NCBI GenBank assembly: GCA_033439295.1
Contig: JAVTLE010000004.1
Span: forward strand, 744,012-808,011
DNA: 64,000 nucleotides
Direction of reading: 5' to 3'
Origin: Deuterostichococcus epilithicus
Taxonomy: Eukaryota > Chlorophyta > Trebouxiophyceae > Prasiolales > Stichococcaceae
A program made the position numbers and the translations under genes. Shown here one piece after another: positions 9,717 to 21,700 of this stretch; the stretch's first letter is position 1, and each line of letters opens with the position of its first letter. The notes under the pieces were generated by a model. The model did not search any database and was not told where the DNA came from. It saw nothing but the letters and a program-made list of their open reading frames with translations.

Positions 9717-12700
9717 ATGCGGCACGGCTGGCCGCTCCTGATTGCCGCTGCCCTGCTCTTGGCTGCGGCGGTGGGTGCGCAAGACGCACCACCGCGGCCA
9801 TACAAGCCGCCGAGCGATGCAGACCTGCAGAAAAGTGAGTTGGCTCTTCAGAGGCCTGACAGACCGCCATTGCGCTGCAGCACCCCGGGCCACGTCTGGG
9901 AGGCATGCATTGCTGTGAACCACAAAGGTTGGCAAATTAGATGGTGACAACAAACTGGGAAGGGGGGGTGGAGGGTATGCCTGTAGTGTGCGCAGTGCAG
10001 TCCCATGCATCACAGCTGACCCGCATGGGAATGCCAAGAGTGTTTGCGGGCAATCACTGGCGAAGTCTGCACCACGCTGGCCAATGTCAGACAGACAGCC
10101 CGTGACAATACCGAATCAGCCGTGTTCCAAGCACCACACACCTGTTACTGAGCATTCTTGGACGCGCACACGCAGTGTGCTCGCACTCGCTGGAGCATGG
10201 CGACCCGCAGTGCCAAAACGGCGGCCGGCTGCACGCGAACAACGGCACCGAGCCCGACCCCGAGCGCTACAACAACTGCGTGCAGTGCGACTGCCCGCCC
10301 GGCTGGGCCGGCATCGACTGCAGTCGTGAGTTCACTCTGTCAACTTTGAGCTCTGTACATGCAGCCGCCTGACCTGTGCAGGTGCAACAGAGCACGCGCA
10401 CGCGGGAGCACGCTGCATGCCTGTGCCACGCATCGAGACTGCAGCCGTGGACCTCAATTGCGCTCTGATGTAATCTGTCCGTTTGCCATTGACCTGGCAA
10501 GTCCCTGCCCGAGGTGGGGTGCATGGGCTTCCATATCCGGCCCCCTGCCCCAGGCCCAAGAGTCCAGAGGCATCAAGACATTATTCCGACAGAACCTGCC
10601 TGCGGCCCCCTGCAGTGTGCGAGGGCAAGGACGTGTGCCCACTGTGGACCGACCCCGCCACCGGCAACCGCATCGCGGCGACCGGCTGCTCCGACGACCG
10701 GCTGCTGCCAACGGCGTTCGAGCTGCAGCACGGCAAGCACATGACGTGCGAGTGCTCGGGCGCGAAGGGCGACCGGTCAACCGCCTGGGCGTGCGGGCAG
10801 CAGCCGTTCACGCACTGGGACGCGACGGTGCTGCACCTCAACGGCACAGGCAAGCTCGATTGTTGAGGGTTTAGGTTTCAGGACCCCCTCCTGCTGCCTG
10901 CAGACGGCCCCCGCTGCTCTGAGCGTCGGAGGCCGGCATTGGGCAGGGCTGGGATCGATCCCACATGAGCTGGTCACGAGTCCTGGAGACTCGTATGGAC
11001 GGAAACGATCTGGATGCAGGGCAGCCTGTTCTTGCTGCCCACAGCGGAAGAACTCAGCGGGGGAATGCTGGAGCCGCCGGCCGCTGTCGCCTAGCACCAG
11101 CATTACGACGAGCTATCATCCCTCTCAATCCCTCTCAAGCCCTCTCAATTCAATTTTTCTGGTTCGACATTGCTCATCACCATGCAGACAAGCCGGCGAC
11201 GCTGAAGCTGACGGAGCGAGCGGGCATGCCGTCGCAGGATGAGCACCCGGGCAACTGCCCCGGCCCTGGTGGCACAGAAGTGGTGCGCTCAAATGTGGTT
11301 TGGCAGATTCCGAGATGTGAAGATGTGAAAATGTAATCAAGCTTGTACCTAAGCTGTCATGTGCTCGGCACACCAGCTGTCATCTGACTTGCGCACACAC
11401 TTTGGTGGCATGGGCAAGACAGCAGGGGGCCGACTGTCAGCACAGTCAGCTTGGTTTACAGATGCGCTGCAAAGCATTGTTCGCCAATCATGGAGGCACG
11501 AGCGAAGGCACTGCAACTCACTGTCTAATCATACCAGAAGTCATCAGCGCCTGACTCCTGCCTCTGTGCGCAGCCCCGCCCTACGGCGCAGCGCCTTATG
11601 CATACCTACACTTCGTCCGAGTCTGATGGCCACGTTGTGCTTAGTGGAATTGACGCAATCTGCTCATTTCCCCCGCAGCCTTGCCCCACTGCACAGCGCT
11701 ACAAGTATGCGTACGCTGTGGTGTGGGAGGGTACCTTCGAGGGGTGCCGCTGGGCGACGGGCGACTGCATCAGCCCGCTCACCGGCGACGACTGCGTCAC
11801 GCTGCGCTGCGACACCAGCAACGTCGTGTGCCCGCCCAACTGTGCGACCAGTTGTAACATATTTCTCATGTGAACAGCGTGTTGCCTACCTTGTCATCCA
11901 CTGGTGACGGCGCTCCCGGCGTGATTGCTGGTCAGTCGGCTATGCATGACTTGTCGCCACGGCAGCTGCACCTGCCGACCGGTATCGGCTTGCCTCCTGT
12001 GGCGCTTTGACCAGCACTGCCTTGTCAAATTTGGTGACTGAAGGCGACTGAAGGCCGACGATGCTGGACGCCCACAGGGGTTGAGCGGTGCCCCGGCTGG
12101 CAGCGCACTTCCTGCGGCCGCATCCCAGGCGAAGGCAAAGCCAGGTGCGCAGTTTCGAGGCCAAGGCTCACAGGTAGCCGGACCCACAGCGGCATCTGCG
12201 TCCCCTGCTGTCGCAGCGTGGCACTCTGCAGGCCTGTGCTGCGCAGACGCGCAGCTGTGCACTGCAGATGCGGCTGCTGCAGCAGCGGCGCACGTCACAA
12301 GTAGCACGGCACACATACACATCTTGCTGCATGCCCTGCGCTGAGCCTGGTGTGGACATGCGCAGGTACTGGAGCCACCGGTGCAACCCGCTGGCGGTGC
12401 CGTCCAATGGCACTTCGATCAAGCTGGCGTGCGAGCCACAGCGGGACAACACAACGAATGCCTTCCAGTGCTACATCTCCCAGGTGGGCCCATGAAACTT
12501 TTGAGAAGTATGGGTTCAGGCCTGAGTGCAGGAGGGTGGATGCCCTTGAGGCTGTGCAGAAAGCCACGCAGAAGCTGCCAAATCAGTTGCAATGTCGACG
12601 CCTTGTTGCTGCCTTGATGCCTGAAATTGGCGCAGACTCCTGGGCCCCTTGATTCAACCAAAACATCTACATTCAACCGAAACGAACGGGTGAACCTGGA

Positions 12701-15700
12701 CCGGGTGCAACGGGGGAGCTTCACGGCAAGCCTGGACATGTAGTGCCCCACGGACCACCGCTCCAGATCCGTGTGGGACTACACGCTCTAAATCAGCAAC
12801 TGTTCATCGCGCCTGCCGAGTGTTCCGACGTTTTGTGCACGCAGGAGGGCAGCTTCATGGCGAGCCTGGGCATGAAGTGCACCGCGGGCGGCTGCCTCTA
12901 CGACGCCGGCGGCCCCGCGCCGCCAGCGCCACCCGTGCCCCACGAGCACAAAACCAACCTGGTGCGCGGCGTTCGCGCCGCTGCAGGTTTCCGGTGCTAG
13001 GGTCAGGTTCGTATCAGCATGCACATGCGGCAGTCTCGGTGGTGCCACTGGCGCCCCGAGCTGCGCCCATGGCACAGTGGCAATGCCCGTGCATTTTGCG
13101 GCTTCTTTTATCTCACAGGCCATGGGGAACCTTGTCAACCCTGCACGTGCAGACCAGCACGAACAGACTGTGCTTGCACTCTCCTGGTCTGTAGCGGGTC
13201 ACGTGATCCCCAAACGTGGTCTGTGCCCACATTAGACGGGCAGCCAGCTGGAAAAAGCCCTCGAACTTGTATCAGGCATTGAGTAGGCGCCATCGCGCCG
13301 ATGCGCTGCCCTGGCAGAACAGGAGGTCCAAGCTAGTCCTGACAGCAGTGTCTGTCAGCTGCATCTGATCTGACTCGATGGTAAATATGACTTCCTCCAT
13401 GCACACAGGAGGAGCTCCTAGCGGTGGGCGCCATTGCATTTGCCATCGCCAACGTGGTCGTCATTGCCGCGATGCTCATCCTGGCCGACAAGCGGGCGTC
13501 GGCGGCGCAGGTCGCGCACTGGTCCAAGGGTGCGGCTCGTCGCAGCCCTCATGGGTTTTGGGCTCATAATGCTGCACAACTGAGTGGTGGGGTGTCAGGG
13601 CTGTCACGGCCACCATTGTCGCGCCCTCTCACTGGCGGCATTGGAGCTGGTGCTTTCCAGGGCCACTACGCCTGACAGCAGTGCCATTCCAGCATACAGT
13701 AGCCTCAGAGCATGCGGGATTCGAGGAATGAGCACTTCATGAGCTCAAGGAGAAAGCATTCTCCTCCCAGGCACTGTCTGCTGCGTGATTCCGCAGACTC
13801 GGCAGACGTTGCGCTCGCCGGCGAGGCTGAGGCGCTGGCGCCGGCGGCTGCGGCGGCCCGCGCACCTGTTGTGCTCAGCTGGTCCCGCATCAGCTGCTCC
13901 GTGCGGAAGGTGCGATGAAGTATCATCTCCTGCAACCGGGGCCCAAATGACTTCGGCATGTAAGCAATGCGTATTGTTGCACACACATTGAGCGTTTTTG
14001 GATGTGGCAAGCGGCTCATCGCAGAGTTTGTCCATGACAGCTGGACCTGCATGCCTCCGGCAGTCGATCCATGAGCAACCTAGGAGCATTGCTTGGTGAC
14101 ACGTTACCGGGGGCTGAGCACAGTTTGCCTTCTGTGGCGGCTGCTGGTGGCAGGGTCGGGGTGGGCGGCGCAAGCGTGTGCTGCGGGGCGTGTCGGGCGT
14201 GTCAGGTGTGCCTGCCGGCGGCGGCGGCTCCGGCGGCGCGTCGTGCATGACCGCCATCCTGGGGCCCTCAGGTCAGCTCCCGGCTTGCACTCGCATTGTC
14301 TCCACGCCTCCGGCTGACGCTGCGGTGGTGGCATCGATGGCCGGCTCGAGCACCTCGATTCTGCATCTGCAGCAGCAGCGCTCCGCCCAAACTCAGCTGT
14401 GTCTTCCGATTGAAGTGCCGGGAATGCTGCCGCAGGCGCCGGCAAGACGACGTTGCTGGACGTGCTGTCGGGGCGGCGCACGGGGCGAGGTGTGGCCGGC
14501 ATCATCAGCCTCAACGGCCACAGGGTGGCCGCGGCCCAGGTGGGCTCAGGTCTCAGGGTTTAGCGTCCGACCAGCAGCGGCTTCTGGCCTCGCTCCTGCT
14601 TCGTAGCGTGGCCGAAACGTCCTGCCGTCCGCAATCCACGAAGGTGGCACAGCCACAGTGACCCACACTGAATGCGCTTCTGCTGCCAGATGCCAGTCCC
14701 TGGTGCCTCCGACTAAAGGTGGCGTCCCTGCGCACGCCGCGCACGGGGCCAGCACGCGCGCCCCCGCCAGCCGCAGCAGCTCCCTACACATCATACAGCC
14801 GCCCCAGGCAGTGTGTGCAGGCTCTGGGCATGGCACGCGCAGGTGCGGGCGCTGGTGGGCTACGTGCCGCAGGACGATGTGCTGCCGGGGACGTCGACAG
14901 TGTGGGAGTTTCTGTCCTTCCATGCGGCGCTGCGGCTGCCGGGCGCGGCGCCGGAGGTGCAAGGGGCGCGCGTGTGGCAGGTGCTGATGCTTCCTGCTTC
15001 CCCCTGCTCGTGCTTCGCTGGGGATGCAGGGCGGCGCGGCGGGGGAGCGGGACGCGCCATGGCAGGCCCTGCCCAGGTTGTTCTGTGCTCACCTCGCGAT
15101 GTACCGTGCAAGGAGCGGCGTGTGGCACTGCAGCGTCGGCTGTCCGTAGGTCGCATGGGTGGGCGGCTGCATGTTGGCGTCAGATCACCAGGCAATTTCG
15201 GAAGCTGCTTTGTTTGCTTGTCGATGATGAGGAACGGTGCATAGCGGAGAGCGGCGGGAATGGGTCACCCTGACTGGAGCTTTGACTGTGGACTGTACGT
15301 CAACAGTAGGATCACCCATTCTCCATCATGGGTCGACTGCCCAGCATGACCCGATTTAACAGCGTCTGGCCTTGCACATGCACTAGCAATTCGAAAGCAC
15401 AGTAAGTCTTGCGTGCGGGTACGGGGGCGGCCCAAAAGTGTGTAGCCCGGAGCCCTTAACCGGGTTGAGTTGGGAGATAGCTCGGGCTTCCAAATGGCAG
15501 GGTGAAAAAGGGGCATTGCCATCCACGGACAGCGATGCCTGGGTGTACGGTCGTCTGCTGTGTGATGGCCTGTCCTCAGGTGACACAGTAAAATGATGCT
15601 CTGCAACCTGTCAGTTTCACATGGTCAAAAACAGCAGGCGTGGAGGAGGTGGTGCAGAGCTTCATGGCAATGGCTTCACGCACACCTGGCAGGCGACTGC

Positions 15701-18700
15701 ATGTTGCATATCCAACTGAATTGAAGGCCTTTTCAGGCCTTGCTAGTGCCGTGTCACAGGTCTTCGAGCAGCCAGGGCTGGCAAAGGTGGCGGCGTCATT
15801 GGCCACGTCTGGCCATGCAGCCTGCCGAAAGCTGTAACAGGGCGCACATCAGTGCTCAAGATGGAAGCACTCTCCGTCACGCACCGCGTCGTCTGCTGCA
15901 GGTGATAGAGCAGCTGGGGCTGGAGAAGGTGGCGCACTCGTTCATCGGCGACGCCTGGATGCGGGGGCTGTCGGGCGGCGAGCGCCGCCGAGTGTCCATC
16001 GCCGCCGAGCTGCTCACGGCCCCCGGCCTGCTCTTCTGCGACGAGGTCACGACAGGTGCGCAACGAAACGAACATCAGCAATGCGGCCACGGTGGCGGAC
16101 ATTCTGGCGGGGCTGGCGGGCCACGGCCGGCTCTGCAGCAGTGTTCTGGCTCTGTTTCTTGGTGCACTCATGCAACGCACACTGCTCGCCGCAAGCCTGG
16201 ACAGCTCCAACACTGCCAAGGTGTGGACACGCCCGCAAGGCTGGCGGGCCGTGGCAGGCTGCGAGCGCCGCTCTGTGCCCGGAAATATCCAGAGGACAAT
16301 TGCATTGCGCTGCTGCGCAGGCCTGGACAGCAGCAACGCAGCCAAGGTGGTGGACATCCTGGCGGGGCTGGCGTCGCGCGGAGTGGGCGTGGTGCTGACC
16401 ATCCACCAGCCACGCCCTGACGTGTTTCGCCTCATGCACCGCGTGCTGCTGCTGTCCGGCCGCGGCCAGGCGCGCTCACCTCCCTCTCTCTGGCATTGAC
16501 GGTGTGCAGTGGGCTGTCCTCGAGGCTCCAGCCGTGCCAGGCTGTCAGGGCAGCAGCAGCAGTAGCGCCAGAAGGTCAGCACGTGCGAGTGACGAGTGTC
16601 CTATCCAGCAGCCGCGCCCCCCTACGTGTTCCGCCCCGTGCACCGTGTGCTGCTGTTGTGCGGCGGCGGCTCGGTGCGCTCCTCAGAGAGAGACGACTGG
16701 CATCATGCAACATGGCCGCCTTTCAGCAGGACGTCTCTGACTGGGCGGCCGCTGCCACCCCAGCACTCCGGGTGCTGGCACAGCAATCTCCAGCGCGCGC
16801 TGGAGGTTGCTGGGGTGAATGTGGCTGTGAGCCAGAGACGTTTGCTGCAGAGGCGCCATGCTGCATGACATCAACAACTGGCCAGCTGAATGCTCATCAG
16901 GGATTGCGGTGGCGCCATGTGTAGGGGCTGGCCTCGAGGCTCCAACCGGCCTGCATACATGCACCGCGTGCTGCAGCTGTCCCGGCGCAATGATTGCCTG
17001 CGACCGAGTCGTACCTCTGCTATGTTGTCGCCTCATCGCCGATGCAAACCCAGTTCCAGCGTCGTCCTCTGTAAATTGCACGTGGGCCATACGGGCATAG
17101 TCTCGAATGCAGAGGCGCATTGCCTGGTGCTGGGCAATGGGCGTGTTACACGGTATCAGTGTTGTACACTGGTGCTGTATCGGACATGGATGCGCAATTC
17201 CTGGCGCTGGGCTGTTCGCCGGCATCCCCTGATCGATTCTGCCACTACCTGATGACCTCATTCCAACATCCGATGCCTCTGCACACCGTCTGCAGGTACC
17301 GCAGGTGGACGCTGTCGCAGATGCGGAGGCGTGCGTCGCGACGCTGGGCTGCATGCCGGCATCGCCCGAGCCTTTCCGCCAAATCATCCCCTCGTTCCGA
17401 CATCGTTCCGACATGTGGTTCGCGCCTTTCGCAGGTGGTGTACGCGGGCGCTGTGACAGACGCAGAGGCGCACTTCGCGGCACTGGGCTATGCGCCTGCG
17501 TCGCCCGACATCTCGATAGCGGACCACATGCTCGACGTGGCCATCAAGTCTCCGGCCGCCGAGGTCGAGCAGCTAGTGGCGGAGTTCCAGGGGTGAGCGG
17601 TTTTAGGAAAGTATTTCAAACTTGAGGGTTCAAGAGGTCTTCAAGGATTTGGCACGGGGTTCTGACACAGCAGGTGGACGTCAGAAGGCCCCGCGCCGGT
17701 CTGTTGCTTGCCAGCACGCCGAGCTCGAGTGCATTCTATCGCAGCTGGATACCTCACCATGCAATAGACCAGTCGGCATGCCAGCGTCTGCGCCTGCTGG
17801 CGGCTGCACTTCTGGCAATGCTGGCAACGCAGGTAGAAGCTCGTGCATCGCAGCTAGAGAGCCACATCTGATTCAGGTCCCTTCTCACCCCAGGTCGAGG
17901 GCTGCGGCAGACGACGCTGCATGGGCGGCGTCGCTGCAGTCGGTACCGTGGCCGCTGCCGCTGGCGCGGCCGTCGCCGCCACTGACAACGCAGCTGCTGC
18001 AGCTCAGCGGCCGGCTGCTGCGTCGCGCCTACCGCCACCCCTTCCTCATCGCGCTCAATTTCGTGGCAGCTTTTGTGACAGCAGCAGGGCTGGGGATTAC
18101 CTTCTACGCCACCGGCTACGAGACCGGCGGCATCCAAAGCAGGTGATCACACCTTGCAAATGTGCATTCTGCATCCGGCGGTGCTGGGTAAATTCAAACT
18201 CTGATGCAGGCTTGCTGTTCTGCTGCCAGTCAGTTCTAAGAGGGAGTTGTCGCTGTCCAAGGCATCAGCCCGTCCAGAAAGCCTGGAACCCGGCGCTGAA
18301 AATCTGGACCCTGGCGCTGAAATCCGGCGACCTGCCTGACACGGTCTTGCTTGTGTGTGCCGCTGCACAGGCTGGGCCGCCTGTGCCTCGTACTACTGTA
18401 GTGTTCCGTAAAGGCTGCCTCGGTTCCGATGCAACTTGACACATCAGACATGCGATGGTAAATGCTCAGCTGTCTTGTGAGTTGATGTCTTTTGTGGTGT
18501 GCCGCCCCGTAGGCTGGGCTGCCTGTTCTTCATGCTGCTGTACCTGTCCATGATGGCGCTGGGCTCGCTTCCAGTGTGGCGGCAGGAGGGGCTGCTCTTC
18601 CACAGGTCCGCACGCTTTCCGTTCTCCTTGTTGTACAGCAGTCCGCGAAGTTCAAAGATCGTGCTTGGTTCTGGCTGGCAGTCACCCACTTTGGGCACAT

Positions 18701-21700
18701 CCTGCCACCTCGGCTGCCTGGAAAACGAACCAAAGGAGCGCAGGCATGCGCTTGCTACGAGGGCAGCAGCGACTTTCGCACATAACCTTGAGCCGTTCTC
18801 GCGAGCCTTCTTTTAGTTGCCCCTGCCATGGGGGCCGGGCGGCTGGCACGTACGGCAACGACTTCTCATTTCTTGTCCATGCTTGGAGTTGCCACGAAGA
18901 GCCATCCTGCTCTAATACATATCTAGTCTTATTCAGTTTGATTTAATTCCATTGCGAAATATGACAGGGAGCGGGAGGCTGGCGTGTACGGCACCAACGC
19001 CTACTTCGCCGCGACGGTCGCATTCGACCTGGTGCCCATGCGCGTGGCGCCGCCGGCGTTCTTCGCGGCGCTGTCTTACTGGGCCATCGGCCTGCATGCC
19101 GGCTGCGCGACCTGCGTCCTCGCCTTCTTAGGTGCGCTGCCCGCCTGCTTCGCCTTCAACACTAGCAGCACCTGGGCTGGCTGTGCGAAACTCGCTGCAT
19201 CTTTGCGCCTGCCTTCTGCCTGGCCGCTTCAGCCATGAGCTGTGCGGGACCACCGCAATGCATGTGGCAGCTGCACCCCTGCCCTAACTTGAACCCCTCA
19301 ACCCGAAGCAGGGGTCCACGCGGATTGAGTACAGCATGCAGCCTCAGTGAAGAGCGCGTGCCCTGCCAATGCAACCATCGTCATGCCTGTGCGGTCGGAC
19401 GGCCGTGCGATTCGAGCTTGGTCGCTGCCGCGCTCCCCCCACAGCCTGAGAGCCCAGCTGCGACGTGCCGCGCAGTCATCCTGGTGTGGGCCAACATCGC
19501 GGCCGCAACGATGGCGATGATGATCGGCGCGGCGGCGCCGTCCGACGCCGCCGCTAACACTGCTGGCAGCCTGGCCATCATGGCCTCCCTGCTGTTCGGC
19601 GGCTTCATGCTGAACAAGGACCAGGTGCCGGCCGCCGCCTCCTGGGTGGCGTCGGCCTCCTACTTCAACTATGCCTACGAAGCCCTCGCGGTGAGAGCTG
19701 GCAACATGCCATTTCTGCTAGCAGTTGCTAATGTGCATAGAAGCCCTCGTGTGCATCGCGCACCTGTCGTTCCAAGGTGTGAAACTGTGATGTGGAATCA
19801 ATCCAAGCAGTGCTCTCTGATGTGCTTTCCATCCAAATGGTTTTCTGGCAGCGCTGGCGCCTCTGCCAGCCATGCCCACTGTGTAGAGCCTCACAGGTGG
19901 CGACGACTGAACCCTGCAGTCTGATGCCGGACCTTACTCTTGCAGATCAACGAGTTCCACCGCGCGCCGACGCCATTTTTCTTCACCAGCCCGCTCAACA
20001 GCACGGTGCTGCCGACGCTGCGCGTCAGCGGCGAGGGCGTGCTCAAGGAGTTTGGCTTCCAGGCGCACCGCTTCTGGGGCGACGTCTTCGCCATCGCAGC
20101 CTGCAGTGAGCGGGCTTTCCGCCAGCTGCGACCTGCAGCCTTGAGTGCATGACGCGCTGTGCGAATTGGACCTCGTGTCATGACATGGTTGCATAGCAAC
20201 AGCTGGCGTTGGCTGCCACTCTGCCGCTGCGCCAACAGCCTCGCTCTTGCAAAGTGCAGTGAGCACCTTTCCTGCTGCACATGTGTGACTCCTGGCGCAG
20301 TTGGTGACCCAGAACAGCATGTGGTGGCATGGATGCTGCCGGCACATTTGCCGCTGGCTTGCTTCACGCTACTGAAGATGAGACGCTGTGGTTTCGCGCG
20401 CACTCTGCAGCACTCAAGCCCAGCGGCTCTGCTGCAAGCGCAGTCTTCGTCTTTGCGGGCGCATGACTCATCCGCAGCGCTTGGAACCATGCAAAGACCT
20501 GCAACTGACGGCTTCGTCTGTGTGCGCGTGACCTATTTGACGCTGCTGGCGTCAGGCAGCGCAACAATGCATGCCATACAGCACTCGAGCCATACAGTAC
20601 TGCTATGCGTGCAGGCTTCGCCTCTGCTGGCGTGACCTACCTGGTGCTGCTGGAGTCAGGATGGCTGCTGCGGATGTTTAAAACAACGTTATGGCATTAC
20701 GGTGTGTGCTTGGCATATGCTGACACATCGCCCGCGTGCACCCGCAGGCTTCGTCTTTGCGGGGGTGACCTACCTGCTGCTGCTGGCGTCGGGCTCCGCT
20801 TTCCGCGACAGGCTGGCGGCCTTCAGCTTGCGGCGCCGACCCTCAGGTGCTTGCTTTGCTCCTTGCTGGACCGTTTCCTCGATCAGAGGTCTGTTGACAG
20901 CTTCTCCTGGGGCTGGCGGCATTTTAGCCAGGTGCAGTTCGGGGCTTTCTGCACAATCTTTTGGGGTTTTCAGCTCTCCAAACTGCGTTTTCCTCAGCCA
21001 GGCGACAGCATTCGATTGGTGAAAACCCTGCTACCCAGCCGTGCTCTGTCGTTTCTCTTGCGTGGTGCTGCAGATCGCATGCATAGTGCAGCTTCAGCCT
21101 TGCTCGAGATCCTGTTCCCAACGTATGCTGCATGGCGCATGCGCTGCAGCCCGAGCTCGCTTGCAGCCCGAGCTGGGGGTCGGTGCAGGACAAGCCCCAT
21201 GCGTCAGCACTTGAGCCATGCACTGCTGCATCCAGCCACGCGACGCTAGACAGCCGTAGACTGCTGGAATTTTGGTACACGAGTGCTATGCCCTGGGACG
21301 ATCCTCACCACGCGCAGGCGTGCGGTCAGGCTTCCTGCTGGAGCGTATGCTCAGCACGGGCTCAGTGACGCCGACGCTGGCGTCGCCACGGACCGCAGGC
21401 GGCGGCCTGGAGGAGCAGCTGCTGCCGCTATCTTCAGGCGGTGACGACAGGGACCCTCCCCGGGATGCCGAGGCGGACGCAGGGGACGACGACGACGGCG
21501 AGGAGGGTTTAGAACAGGGTTTTAGCGATCAGACTTCGGGGTTCAGCGGCGGCGGCGCCGGCCTGGACGAGGAGGGTCTGGCGGACGGCGGCTGGGACAG
21601 CGGCGAGCGGGGCTCGCTGCTGCCGCCGGCGGCCATCGCCATCCAGACAAACGGTGAACGGCGCTTGCTTCCCATGACCTTGAGACTCAAACTCTGACCT

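Noticed and set aside
16056-17434. Intronic exon copies as a classical transposable element
   Set aside because: There are no terminal repeats, target-site duplications or dispersed identical copies. Each copy matches its own neighbouring exon only.
20748-21349. Two separate half-transporter genes in place of one ABCG gene
   Set aside because: Not excluded, but the spliced exon 21-22 frame is continuous, in phase, and no stop, promoter or terminator is evident. Kept as the stated alternative.
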